From positions 124,001 through 188,000 of the forward strand of contig JAQVDP010000002.1 of the NCBI GenBank assembly GCA_028698335.1: a stretch of 64,000 nt of DNA. The letters are read 5' to 3'. Positions 34,853-42,728 of this stretch are shown piece by piece (the first letter of the stretch is position 1; every line of letters starts with the position of its first letter). Below the pieces are notes generated by a model that saw only the letters and a list, made by a program, of their open reading frames with translations, was not told the DNA's origin and ran no database searches. A program made the translations under genes and the position numbers. Origin of the DNA: Nevskiales bacterium (GTDB taxonomy: Bacteria; Pseudomonadota; Gammaproteobacteria; Nevskiales; Nevskiaceae).

Positions 34853-36919
34853 TCAGTCGCCGAGGCCCATGGCCGGGTCGCTGATCGAATGCCGGCCGGT
34901 TTCGACCCGCCCCGCGAAGCGCCGCAGATAGCGGGCGTCGCCCTCGATCCTGACGCTGAAGTCGTACCAGGCGCCGCTGTCGGCCAGGATCCAGGCCTGT
35001 TCGAGCTGCGCCCCGGCTGCCAGGTCGAGGCGCCACGGGCCGTCGTCGCGGTAGGCGTTGGCCTCGAGCTCGACGACGCATGCGGCGCCGGTGTCGTTGC
35101 GCACTTTCAGCAGGACATCGCCGTTGGCGACGTCGTAGCACACCATGATTTCCGGGGTGCCGGCGGCCGGAGCCAGTGTGTTGCCGGCGAAATGACGGTG
35201 AAAGCCGTTGGGGCCGAGGACCCACAGGTCGTAGTCCCCGCCGCGCAGCGTCGTCGCCCAGGTGTCGGACAGGCGTTTGCCGGACTCGACGGTATAGCGC
35301 CGCGGGACCGCGCTGAGATTCAGCCGGTCGTACACGTGAAAGACCGCGGCCTGAGTTCCCGTGTTGTCGAAATCCAGCGCAACCGCGGCCCGGTCGACGC
35401 GGGCACCGACGTGCAGTTCATAGGGCAGGGCCCGTGACGGCCGCGCGCCGGGATCCTGCAGCGGACGCGTGCCGGCCTCGTCGAGGGGGGCGGGAATCTG
35501 CTCGAGGCGCTCCTGCTCGCTGCGGATCTGGTCGGCATGCTCGCGACTGAAACGCGGCAGCTCGGGGAAGGCCTCGTCGTTGGGCGCGGCGAAGTTGAAG
35601 CAGGACGTCAGGTCGCCGCAGACGGCGCGGCGCCAGGGGCTGATGTTCGGCTCGTACACCCCGAAACGCGCCTCGATGAAGCGGATGATCGAGGTGTGAT
35701 CGAAGACCTGCGAATTGACCCAGCCGCCACGGCTCCACGGCGAGATCACGTACATCGGCACGCGGGGTCCGGGGCCGAACACGCCCTGGTGGAATTCGAG
35801 CCCTTCATAGCGTTCCGCGCGGTCGTCGACGGTGGAGGCGCCGGCGAGGCTGCCGTCGAGCCGCCGCGACGGCGCGCACGGCGGCGGCACGTGGTCGAAG
35901 AAGCCGTCGTTCTCGTCGAACATGACCAGCAGCACGGTCTTGCTCCAGACCGCGGGGTCGGCGATCAGCGCCTTGATGACTTCCTGGATGAACCATCCCC
36001 CCTGGACCGGACTCGACGGGCCGGTGTGCTCCGAATAGCGGGCGGGTCCGACGATCCACGACACCTGGGGCAGGGTGCCGGCGAGGACGTCATCGCGCAG
36101 CGCGTCGAACGTGCCGGCCGGCATCGTCGTCGAGACGCCCTTCATCAGCGGTGAGGCGTTGTCGGTGTAGTAGGCCTCTCGATACGGGCGGAAGCCTTCG
36201 AGCGAGTTGTCGGTGAAGTTGTCGTCCATGTCCTGGTAGACCTTCCACGACACGCCGGCCGCCTCGAGGCGTTCGGGGTAGGTGGTCCAGGTAAAGCCGT
36301 CCTCGGGCGGCCCCATGTCGTCGTTGTCGTTGTATAACGGCGGGCCGCCACCGGTTCCGAACGGATCGTTGGTGCCGGTGAACATGAACAGGCGGTTGGG
36401 ATTGGTGTTGCCCTGGAATGCGCAGTGGTACGCGTCGCACAGGGTGAAGGCGTTGGCCAGGGCGAACTGGAGCGGCAGTTCCTCCTCCCGGTAGTACCCC
36501 ATGGACTGCGGTTCCTTGAAGGTCGGCCAGTGTCCGAAGCGCCCCTTGTTCCAGGCCGGCGTGGCGTTGTCCCAACTGTGCGGCGTCCCGGAGACGCGCT
36601 GGGCGTTGCCGCTGCGGCTGTCCAGGTGATACGGAAGGATGACGCGGCCCTGCAGGTCCCGCTGTTCCCAGACCGAGCGCCCGCCGCTTTGCGGCACGGT
36701 GAAGCGATCCCCGAATCCGCGCACGCCGTGCAGGGTGCCGAAGTAGTGGTCGAAGCCGCGATTCTCCTGCATCAGCACCACGATGTGCTCGACATCCTCG
36801 AGCGTGCCGCTGCGATGATGGGCCGGAATCGCCAGTGCGTCGCGGATGCACTGCGGCAGCATCGCGCCCGCCGTCAGGCTGCCGGCGAGACGCAGGAAGC
36901 CGCGCCGGTCGAGACTCAT
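34853..36919 (-). CDS. Tat-exported phospholipase C (PlcH/PlcN type)
   Basis: This 688-residue phosphoesterase has a twin-arginine signal (DRRGFLRLAG near 4-13). The phosphoesterase-family catalytic domain follows (VVLMQENRGFDHYFGTL near 46-62, then FDENDGFFDHVPPP and SPWSRGGWV). Two C-terminal DUF756 beta domains (about 500-680) are typical of non-haemolytic and haemolytic phospholipases C that release phosphocholine. Choline specificity is inferred from the family. The ATG at 36919 overlaps the stop of a small lipoprotein gene by 4 bp. A Pho box lies upstream of that lipoprotein gene, which suggests induction by phosphate starvation, as known for Pseudomonas PlcH and PlcN. Confidence 0.92.
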   Translation of the reverse strand: MSLDRRGFLRLAGSLTAGAMLPQCIRDALAIPAHHRSGTLEDVEHIVVLMQENRGFDHYFGTLHGVRGFGDRFTVPQSGGRSVWEQRDLQGRVILPYHLDSRSGNAQRVSGTPHSWDNATPAWNKGRFGHWPTFKEPQSMGYYREEELPLQFALANAFTLCDAYHCAFQGNTNPNRLFMFTGTNDPFGTGGGPPLYNDNDDMGPPEDGFTWTTYPERLEAAGVSWKVYQDMDDNFTDNSLEGFRPYREAYYTDNASPLMKGVSTTMPAGTFDALRDDVLAGTLPQVSWIVGPARYSEHTGPSSPVQGGWFIQEVIKALIADPAVWSKTVLLVMFDENDGFFDHVPPPCAPSRRLDGSLAGASTVDDRAERYEGLEFHQGVFGPGPRVPMYVISPWSRGGWVNSQVFDHTSIIRFIEARFGVYEPNISPWRRAVCGDLTSCFNFAAPNDEAFPELPRFSREHADQIRSEQERLEQIPAPLDEAGTRPLQDPGARPSRALPYELHVGARVDRAAVALDFDNTGTQAAVFHVYDRLNLSAVPRRYTVESGKRLSDTWATTLRGGDYDLWVLGPNGFHRHFAGNTLAPAAGTPEIMVCYDVANGDVLLKVRNDTGAACVVELEANAYRDDGPWRLDLAAGAQLEQAWILADSGAWYDFSVRIEGDARYLRRFAGRVETGRHSISDPAMGLGD

Positions 36920-37143
36920 GAGCGGTCCCCGCCGGTGGACGGTGGGGTTGCGGGACGGTCGCAGGCGGCGAGCCGGCGCGCGCCTGCTGCATCGCCGTCC
37001 GGCGGGCAATGGATCACGGCGGGGACCCGGGCGCGGGATGCGGAGCTGCCGTCGGTCGTCGAGGGGGTGACTTCGCTGCTGCTGCACGCCGATGTCAGCA
37101 GCGGCAGCAGGGCGACGAAGGCGAGGAAGAACAAAGGTCGCAC
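36916..37143 (-). CDS. small lipoprotein coupled to phospholipase C
   Basis: GTG at 37143 opens a 75-residue frame. Its N-terminus is a clear lipoprotein signal (MRPLFFLAFVALLPLLTSAC, lipidated cysteine at residue 20), followed by a Ser/Thr-rich linker and a short tail with two more cysteines. No known domain is recognised. The stop overlaps the phospholipase start by 4 bp (ATGA), so the two should be translationally coupled. The presumed Pho promoter lies about 45-85 bp upstream. A role in export, retention or regulation of the phospholipase is inference. Confidence 0.7.
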   Translation of the reverse strand: MRPLFFLAFVALLPLLTSACSSSEVTPSTTDGSSASRARVPAVIHCPPDGDAAGARRLAACDRPATPPSTGGDRS

Positions 37144-37192
37144 GGCGGGTCTCGGCTCGGGCCGGCACCCACGGCGGGGCCGGCGGACGCGC

Positions 37193-37226
37193 AGTCTAGG
37201 CCGCATCTGCGACAGCGATGTGACTC
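37193..37226 (-). promoter_or_regulatory. Pho box and -10 of the lipoprotein-phospholipase operon
   Basis: Read on the minus strand, the half-sites GAGTCAC (37220-37226) and CTGTCGC (37209-37215) are 4 bp apart. They are followed after exactly 10 bp by TAGACT (37193-37198) as -10. This is the same spacing as at phoB and pstS in this window. Transcription would start about 44 bp before the lipoprotein GTG. Confidence 0.6.
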
Positions 37227-37262
37227 GTGGCCCACGCGTTGCGGCGGTCGGCCACACCGGAT

Positions 37263-38894
37263 TCAGGTCACCAGGTCGGGCGCGTTGCGTCCGGTCAGCT
37301 CGCCGATGCGGGCCAGCGATTCGAGCGCGGTGCGCAGGGGTGCCAGCGCGTCGGCGACCGTCCAGCCCAGCGCCGACGGGTCGGATTCGTAGCGTTCAAG
37401 GTACACGCGCAGGGTGGCGCCCTGAGTGCCGGTGCCGGACAGGCGCAGCACGATCCGGGCATGGTCGCCGCAGACCACGCGCAGTCCCTGGCCGGTCGCG
37501 AGGCTGCCGTCGACCTTGTCCTGATAGCTGAATTCGTCGGCCAGGGTGACCTCCCAGTCGCCGAGTTTGTGCCCCGGTAGTGCGCCCAGCGTCCCGGAGA
37601 ATGCCTGCATCACCGCTTCGGCATCCGGCCCCTTCAGGCCCTCGTAGTCGTGGCGCGCATAGTAGTGACGGCCGTAGCGGTGCCAGTGCTGCTGTGCGAT
37701 CTGCTCGACCGACTGCCCGGTGACCGCGAGCGTGTTGAGCCACGCCAGGACCGCCCACAGGCCGTCCTTCTCGCGCGTATGCGAGGAGCTGGTGCCGAAG
37801 CTTTCCTCTCCGCAGATCGTGACGTCTCCGGCATCGAGCAGATTGCAGAAGAACTTCCAGCCGGTCGGGGTCTCGTACAGCGGCACCTTGAGCGCCTTGG
37901 CGACGTGGTCCGCGGCGCGGGAGGTCGGCATCGAGCGGGCAATGCCGCGCAGTCCCGAGCGGTAGCCGGGGAGTCGGGGCAGGTGCGCCGCCAGCATCGC
38001 CAGCGAATCGCCCGGGCTGATGAAGATGCCCTTGCCGAGGATCATGTTGCGATCGCCGTCGCCGTCGCTGGCGCCGATCAATGCCGGGGCGCCTTCCGAC
38101 ATCGCCAGATCGAACAGGTGTTTGCCGTAGACGAGGTTCGGATCCGGATGGCCGCCGCCGAAGTCGCTCAGCGGCGTGGCGTTGATCACCGCGGCGGCCG
38201 GCGCGCCCAGTTGTTCGACCAGGATGCGCTGGGCGTAGGGGCCGGTGACCGCGTGCATCGCGTCGAAACGGACACCGTTGCCGCGGGAGATCCAGTCCGC
38301 GATGCGATCGAAGTCGAACAGGCCCTGCATCAGCTCGGCGTAATCGTCGACACAGTCGACGACCTCGATCGAGGTGCGATCGATGACGACCGTGCCACGG
38401 CGATCGATGTCGACGTTGGCGCCTTCGTAGATGCGGTAGCCGTCGATCGCCTTGCTGCGTTCGTAGATGCGCTGGGTCAGGCCCTCTCCGGCCTGGCCGC
38501 CACCGGCGATGTTGAACTTGATGCCGAAGTCGCCATCGGGTCCGGCGGGATTGTGGCTGGCGGTGAGCAGGAAGCCGCCCGCGGCATCGTGCTTGCGGAT
38601 CAGATGCGACGCCGCCGGCGTCGACAGCAGGCCGCCCTGGCCGATGATGATGCGGCCGACCCCGTTGGCCATCGCCATCGCGACCACGACCCGGATCGCG
38701 TCGCGGTTGTGATAGCGCCCGTCGCCACCGATCACCAGGGTTGCGCCCTTGAGGGCGGGGACGCAGTCGAACACCGCCTGGACGAAGTTCTCGAGATAGT
38801 GCGGCTGCTGGAAGACGCTGACCTTCTTTCGCAATCCGGCCGTGCCAGGTTTCTGATCGAGGTAGGGGCTGCTCGAAATTTCTCGAATGGCCAT
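37263..38894 (-). CDS. pgm: alpha-D-glucose phosphate-specific phosphoglucomutase
   Basis: This 543-residue enzyme interconverts glucose 1-phosphate and glucose 6-phosphate, feeding glycogen and sugar-nucleotide synthesis. Motifs include the phosphoserine loop TASHNPAGPDGDFGIKFN (catalytic S113), the magnesium loop DGDGDRN and the sugar-binding CGEESFGTSSSHTREKDG. A C-terminal phosphate-binding domain with RLSGTGTQGATLRVY ends it. It belongs to the PGM1-like class of about 545 residues, not the ManB/GlmM class. It is divergent from the DUF1249 gene across 50 bp, in which TATCTT and TTATAG are possible -10 elements. Confidence 0.96.
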   Translation of the reverse strand: MAIREISSSPYLDQKPGTAGLRKKVSVFQQPHYLENFVQAVFDCVPALKGATLVIGGDGRYHNRDAIRVVVAMAMANGVGRIIIGQGGLLSTPAASHLIRKHDAAGGFLLTASHNPAGPDGDFGIKFNIAGGGQAGEGLTQRIYERSKAIDGYRIYEGANVDIDRRGTVVIDRTSIEVVDCVDDYAELMQGLFDFDRIADWISRGNGVRFDAMHAVTGPYAQRILVEQLGAPAAAVINATPLSDFGGGHPDPNLVYGKHLFDLAMSEGAPALIGASDGDGDRNMILGKGIFISPGDSLAMLAAHLPRLPGYRSGLRGIARSMPTSRAADHVAKALKVPLYETPTGWKFFCNLLDAGDVTICGEESFGTSSSHTREKDGLWAVLAWLNTLAVTGQSVEQIAQQHWHRYGRHYYARHDYEGLKGPDAEAVMQAFSGTLGALPGHKLGDWEVTLADEFSYQDKVDGSLATGQGLRVVCGDHARIVLRLSGTGTQGATLRVYLERYESDPSALGWTVADALAPLRTALESLARIGELTGRNAPDLVT

Positions 38895-38944
38895 GGTTGT
38901 CGTCGGCGTTGTGAGCGGGTGAGGCCTATCTTATAGTCCTTGAC

Positions 38945-39424
38945 ATGCAATCCAGTATGTATCTGAAGGCCGCCGATCCGAACGCACACCGGATCGCCCG
39001 CCTGATCGACCTCTATGAGCACAACTTCCGGCTGCTGCAGCGGCTGGTGCCCGAGCTCGACGCTCCGTACGACCAGGCTGTGTCGCGCAGCCACAGCGAT
39101 TGTCCGTTGCACCTCGAGGTTGCCGACCGGGACCGCTACACGCTGACCCTGCGGCTGAGCTACGAATTCATCGACGAGCACGGAATGCGTCGCCAGCCCG
39201 ATCTGTGGGTTCGCGTCTATCGCGACGCGTCGGTGGCCGAGGCGCTGGAATGCAGTCACCGCCCGCCGTGGCGCGCGGAGGACGAGGCCGACCCCGCGGC
39301 TCATGCGTTCCTGTCCGAGCAGTGGCGGCGCAATCTGATGCTCAACAAATGGCTCGAATATCTGCTCGAGCACGGCCACGGCTTCGGCCTCCAGGAGCGG
39401 CCACGGACGGTGGCGGTAGCCTGA
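38945..39424 (+). CDS. DUF1249 family protein (YqiB-like)
   Basis: The 159-residue soluble protein belongs to the DUF1249 family, whose E. coli member is YqiB. The hallmarks are the N-terminal YEHNFRLLQRLVPEL and the central SDCPLHLEVADRDRYTLTLRLSYEF. VRVYRDASVAEAL and the C-terminal LNKWLEYLLEHGHGF are also conserved. The function is unknown. In E. coli the gene neighbours cpdA, which is not the case here. ATG at 38945 is listed, and ATG at 38957 is possible. Its reading frame continues after the stop into the MATE remnant. Confidence 0.9.
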   Translation: MQSSMYLKAADPNAHRIARLIDLYEHNFRLLQRLVPELDAPYDQAVSRSHSDCPLHLEVADRDRYTLTLRLSYEFIDEHGMRRQPDLWVRVYRDASVAEALECSHRPPWRAEDEADPAAHAFLSEQWRRNLMLNKWLEYLLEHGHGFGLQERPRTVAVA

Positions 39425-39439
39425 ACCGGCCGCCGTCGG

Positions 39440-39580
39440 AGCGTCGCCGGCGGCATGCTGCTCGTCCCGGTTTTCGGCAACGATGGCCTGTGGATGGCGT
39501 TCAACGCCTACGTCGTCCTGCGCGCGCTGACGCTGATGCGGTACTGGCCGAAGCTCCGGCAGGAGATCCGGGGCGGTTGA
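39440..39580 (+). pseudogene. remnant of a MATE/DinF-family efflux pump (C-terminal tail)
   Basis: A short open stretch encodes SVAGGMLLVPVFGNDGLWMA, then FNAYVVLRALTLMRYW and a stop at 39578-39580. This matches the final transmembrane helix and tail of DinF-like MATE exporters, which typically read GNHGLWLA followed by an LRALTL-like helix. Everything upstream is replaced by the DUF1249 gene, so the pump is deleted. It is too short to be functional. Origin by deletion of a former dinF-like neighbour is inference. Confidence 0.6.
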
Positions 39581-39606
39581 GTATGTCGGGCGTCGACTGC
39601 GGCGTT

Positions 39607-40278
39607 TTAGATCGCGCCGCTGTCGTGGAGGAGCCGGGCGACGGCTTCGGCGATGCGGCGATAACCGGCGGCATTCGGATGGATGGCGTCCGACTTGAGC
39701 CCACGTTCGCCGAGCGTGGCCGGAATCACCTCGAGATCGGCCGGCACCTCCAGCGCATCGGCGATCGCCGCGTACTCGGGCGCGGCCTTGAGGCGCAGCA
39801 ACTTCGGCTCAGGCACGCCGAGCAGGATCACGGCGCTGCCGCTGGCGCGAATGCGCCGGATCATCTCCTCGAGATTGCGTTGCATCGCCGTGCGATCCAT
39901 CTGTCGCAGCATGTCGTTGCCGCCGCTGCACAGCACGACCAGCTCGGGCCGGAATTCACGCAGGGTCGAGTCCAGGCGTTCCAGCGCCTCCGGCGTCGTC
40001 TCTCCGGGGACGCCGGCATTGACCACCCGCAGTCCGACCAGCGTCTGCAACTGGCGCGGATAGGCCTGTTCGCTGGTGGCGCCGATACCGTAGGTGAGGC
40101 TGTCGCCATACGCGAGGATCACCGCGTCGGTCGACAGCGGGGCGATACCGGGGGGCGACTTGCCGCAGCCGGCGGCAACCAGGGCCCACGCCAGCGTCAG
40201 CCACAGCAGGGCGGTTTGCCAGCGCCGGTGCCTGCCCGGCAGACTGCGGCGCTGTCCGAATATTTCCGATCCGATCAT
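39607..40278 (-). CDS. tesA: TesA-type SGNH esterase (arylesterase/acyl-CoA thioesterase I), lipoprotein
   Basis: This 223-residue SGNH hydrolase has catalytic serine S60 in the GDSL block (AYGDSLTYG), then NAGVPGE, GGND and the C-terminal DAIHPN with Asp and His. Unlike E. coli TesA, the signal peptide ends in a lipobox (LVAAGC, cysteine 38), so it is probably membrane-anchored. The only usable start is the ATG at 40278, which overlaps the divergent ATG of the gamma-carbonic-anhydrase gene on the same CATG. Confidence 0.9.
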   Translation of the reverse strand: MIGSEIFGQRRSLPGRHRRWQTALLWLTLAWALVAAGCGKSPPGIAPLSTDAVILAYGDSLTYGIGATSEQAYPRQLQTLVGLRVVNAGVPGETTPEALERLDSTLREFRPELVVLCSGGNDMLRQMDRTAMQRNLEEMIRRIRASGSAVILLGVPEPKLLRLKAAPEYAAIADALEVPADLEVIPATLGERGLKSDAIHPNAAGYRRIAEAVARLLHDSGAI

Positions 40279-40804
40279 GCTCTATGAACTCGAAGGCCAG
40301 CGCCCCCAGTGTAGCGACGACGTGTGGGTGGCCGACAACGCGACGGTGATCGGCCGGGTCGAGCTCGGCCGGGCGGCGAGCGTCTGGTTCAACTGCGTGC
40401 TGCGCGGCGACAGCGACCGCATCGTCGTCGGCGATGCCAGCAACATCCAGGACGGCTCGGTTCTGCATACCGACCACGGCATCGAACTGCGCGTCGGCCG
40501 TGGCTGCACGGTGGGGCACATGGTGATGCTGCACGGCTGCCAGATCGGCGACAACAGCCTGATCGGCATCAAGAGCGTCGTGCTCAACGGTGCGCGCATC
40601 GGCGCCGACAGCATCGTCGGCGCCCACTCGCTGGTGACCGAGAACAAGCGGTTTCCGGATGGCGTGCTGATCGTCGGCGCGCCGGCACGGGTGGTGCGGG
40701 AACTGACCGATGCCGAGCGCCAGGCGGTGCGGGCATCGGCCCGGCACTATGTCGACAACGCCCGGCGCTTTGCGCAGGGGCTGAAGCCGGCCCCCCTCAG
40801 CTGA
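40277..40804 (+). CDS. gamma-carbonic anhydrase family protein (YrdA-like)
   Basis: The 175-residue product is a left-handed beta-helix trimer protein of the gamma-carbonic anhydrase-like family. Hexapeptide repeats run through most of its length (VIGRVELG, SVWFNCVLRGD, VGDASNIQDGSVLHTD, VGHMVMLHGCQIGDNSLIGI). Metal-ligand histidines lie in LHTDHG and VGHMVMLHG. Carbonic anhydrase activity is unproven for most YrdA members. ATG at 40277 is conserved. The 3' end overlaps the convergent sixA stop by 8 bp. Confidence 0.93.
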   Translation: MLYELEGQRPQCSDDVWVADNATVIGRVELGRAASVWFNCVLRGDSDRIVVGDASNIQDGSVLHTDHGIELRVGRGCTVGHMVMLHGCQIGDNSLIGIKSVVLNGARIGADSIVGAHSLVTENKRFPDGVLIVGAPARVVRELTDAERQAVRASARHYVDNARRFAQGLKPAPLS

Positions 40805-41297
40805 CCTTGAGCTGTTTCGGGACCGCGTAGTGGCGCAGCGTGCCGCTGCGTTCGGTGACGTCGCTCCAGAGCGTGGCATCGAAGCCGATCTGCGCCACCG
40901 CGCAGGTCGGCATGTCGTCGAAACTGCAGCGGGCCAGGGCGTGCGCCAGATCGGTCATGCCGGGATTGTGTCCGAACAGCATCACATGGCTGTCACCGTC
41001 GTCGAGCAACTGGACCAGCGTAAGCAGCGAATCCGCCGACGCTTCGTAGATCCGCGGGCGCACGTCGATGTGACGGGGATCGATGCCGAGGGTCTCCGCG
41101 AACAGGCGCGCGGTGGTGATCGCGCGCAGCGCCGGGCTGGAGACCATGCGGTCCGGCCGGTCGAGCAGTTTGCGGACATAGGCTGCCATGCGCGGCGCGT
41201 CGCGCCGGCCACGGTCGTTGAGCGGCCGTTCGAAGTCGGACAGTTCCGGATAGTCCCAGGAGGACTTGGCGTGTCGGACCAGTGTCAGCAGGCGCAT
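40797..41297 (-). CDS. sixA: phosphohistidine phosphatase SixA
   Basis: This 166-residue histidine-phosphatase-superfamily protein has the active-site RHG-type motif LVRHAKSSW (catalytic H9) and FGHNPGMTDLAH carrying the second histidine. In E. coli, SixA dephosphorylates ArcB and the nitrogen phosphotransferase protein NPr. The short single-domain form fits SixA rather than phosphoglycerate mutase. It lies 31 bp upstream-adjacent to the rsmJ stop and faces the gamma-carbonic-anhydrase-like gene. Confidence 0.9.
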   Translation of the reverse strand: MRLLTLVRHAKSSWDYPELSDFERPLNDRGRRDAPRMAAYVRKLLDRPDRMVSSPALRAITTARLFAETLGIDPRHIDVRPRIYEASADSLLTLVQLLDDGDSHVMLFGHNPGMTDLAHALARCSFDDMPTCAVAQIGFDATLWSDVTERSGTLRHYAVPKQLKVS

Positions 41298-41327
41298 GAG
41301 GCGGGTGAGGATGGACGGGTCGCCATT

Positions 41328-42032
41328 CTAGTCAGCGCAGTGTGACATCGGCAGGTAGACGTCATAGCGCGTCTGGGTCGCCTGCAACTGGAAGCTGGGA
41401 GTCCGCCCGGACAGCGTGACCGCACCGCTTGGGCGCTTGACCACCACCCGGCGGCGGGCCGCGCGCAGTGCCGGCTCCAGCAGGGTGCCGGCATCGACGT
41501 CCCCGCCGGTGAGTTCGCGCAGGAACTGCATGTCCTTGCCCGGCAGGGCCTGTTTGTCGCGGTGCGGATACATCGGATCGAGATGCACCACGTCCCACCG
41601 CCGGCCGGATGCCAGTACCGCGGCGGCGTCGGCCTCGATCAGTTCGATGCGTTCGGCCGTCTCGCGCCACTGCGGGTCGGCTAGGGCGTGCCGGTGGGCG
41701 TCGCGCAGCAGCGCCGCGAACAGAGGCTGGCGCTCGACCATCGTGACCCGGGCGCCGAGCGCCGCGAGGACGAAGCCGTCGCGCCCCATGCCGGCGGTGG
41801 CGTCGAGCACGCTCAGGGGTTCGGTGGCCTTGTGCAGGCCGATCGCGCGCGGCAGCGGTGCGCGCTTGCCGGCAGCGATGCGCCGCCGGATTTCGGGCGC
41901 GGTCCAGTCGCAGCGCAGCGGCTTGAACTTCGGGAGATGCGCGGCCACCAGCGCCAGTCGACCGTCGATCGTCTCCAGTGAAAACGAAACGCCCCGGAGC
42001 GGGTCCGGGGCGTCGGTACGGCGAGTGGCCAA
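41328..42032 (-). CDS. rsmJ: 16S rRNA (guanine-1516-N2)-methyltransferase RsmJ
   Basis: The methyltransferase core is clear: the SAM-binding LDATAGMGRDGFVLAALG, then the catalytic LDPMYPHRDKQAL and the C-terminal VVVKRPSGAV. RsmJ methylates G1516 of 16S rRNA. The start is uncertain. TTG at 42032 gives a product of about 234 residues with normal spacing to the SAM motif. However, an intrinsic terminator for the upstream SCP2 gene (41981-42012) would then lie inside the coding region. The next standard start (GTG at 41948) removes 28 residues. Translation might initiate after the hairpin at a rare codon. Confidence 0.88.
   Translation of the reverse strand: MATRRTDAPDPLRGVSFSLETIDGRLALVAAHLPKFKPLRCDWTAPEIRRRIAAGKRAPLPRAIGLHKATEPLSVLDATAGMGRDGFVLAALGARVTMVERQPLFAALLRDAHRHALADPQWRETAERIELIEADAAAVLASGRRWDVVHLDPMYPHRDKQALPGKDMQFLRELTGGDVDAGTLLEPALRAARRRVVVKRPSGAVTLSGRTPSFQLQATQTRYDVYLPMSHCAD
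41981..42012 (-). terminator. intrinsic terminator after the SCP2-domain gene, within the rsmJ 5' end
   Basis: On the minus strand a perfect 9-bp stem (CGCCCCGGA / TCCGGGGCG, 5-nt loop) is followed by TTTCGTTTTC. It lies about 30 bp after the SCP2 stop and overlaps the presumed 5' end of rsmJ. Confidence 0.88.
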
Positions 42033-42040
42033 GAAGCTGG

Positions 42041-42355
42041 TCAGAGCTTGCTGGCGTCGAAGAAGCTGGCCATGCGCTGGGCCAGCATCATGTCGCCTTC
42101 GATCTGCAGCTTGCCGGTCATGAACGCGGTCATGCCGTTGAGTTCGCCCTTCATCAGTGCCACCAGATCGTCGTCTTCCATCGTGATGGTGACGTCGGCG
42201 CTGTCCGACTGGCCGTCTGCGACCGAACAGCCGCCGTCCTTGATCATGACGTGGGCCGGGGTCGAGCAATTGAACTGGATGGTGCAGTCACCGCCAGCGG
42301 CAGCGTCAGCGTTGAAGGCGCTGGGCAGGTTGTGAAGCAGTTCGGAAGCGGACAT
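42041..42355 (-). CDS. SCP2 sterol-binding domain protein
   Basis: The 104-residue protein is a single SCP2 domain, with the lipid-binding core pattern CTIQFNCSTPAHVMIKDG, DVTITMEDDDLVALMKGEL and GMTAFMTGKLQIEGDMMLAQ. Stand-alone bacterial SCP2 proteins bind hydrophobic ligands and often lie near fatty-acid or ubiquinone genes. The ligand here is unknown. ATG at 42355 starts the domain (MSASELLHNLP), and an upstream GC-rich stretch is open but unlikely to be coding. It is followed by a strong terminator. Confidence 0.9.
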   Translation of the reverse strand: MSASELLHNLPSAFNADAAAGGDCTIQFNCSTPAHVMIKDGGCSVADGQSDSADVTITMEDDDLVALMKGELNGMTAFMTGKLQIEGDMMLAQRMASFFDASKL

Positions 42356-42449
42356 CGGTGTCTCCGGTATGACTGAAATAGTGGAGCCGGCATCGTAACC
42401 ATCGCCGCAGGTGGCGGCAACCATGCGAACGGACTAGTGGAAATATTTG

Positions 42450-42728
42450 TTACCGTTGGGTTTTTGCAGGCGCCCGGGCGAGCTGCGCCAGCCGTTGGGC
42501 CAGCGCGGGTCGCAGCAGGACCACGTTGACGCTGCTGGCATAGATCCGTCCGTCCCGACGCAAGCGTTCAATGGCCTCGTGATCGTGCGTCTGCTGCAGT
42601 ACGACAAAGTCCGTGCCCTCGCTGAGTTCAGCGAGCAAGCGCTTGAACAGGCGGAAACCGCTGCCCTTGGCTGCCCCCGCCGCGAGGTCGACCTCGCGCA
42701 GTGAAAGCCATGAACGGTAATCATTCAT
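42450..42728 (-). CDS. small hypothetical protein, third gene of the thioesterase cluster
   Basis: A 92-residue frame begins with ATG at 42728, overlapping the TGA of the upstream PaaI-like gene by 4 bp. The product (MNDYRSWLSLREVDLAAGAA onward) is soluble and rich in Arg, Leu and Ala, with no signal peptide or recognised domain. Codon use is like its neighbours. The coupling to two thioesterases argues that it is real. A link to acyl-CoA metabolism is only suggested by context. Confidence 0.65.
   Translation of the reverse strand: MNDYRSWLSLREVDLAAGAAKGSGFRLFKRLLAELSEGTDFVVLQQTHDHEAIERLRRDGRIYASSVNVVLLRPALAQRLAQLARAPAKTQR

Noticed and set aside
36920..37262. Longer upstream extension of the phospholipase frame (to 37168) as its true N-terminus
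   Set aside because: The twin-arginine signal begins right after the ATG at 36919, and the upstream part overlaps the lipoprotein gene in another frame.
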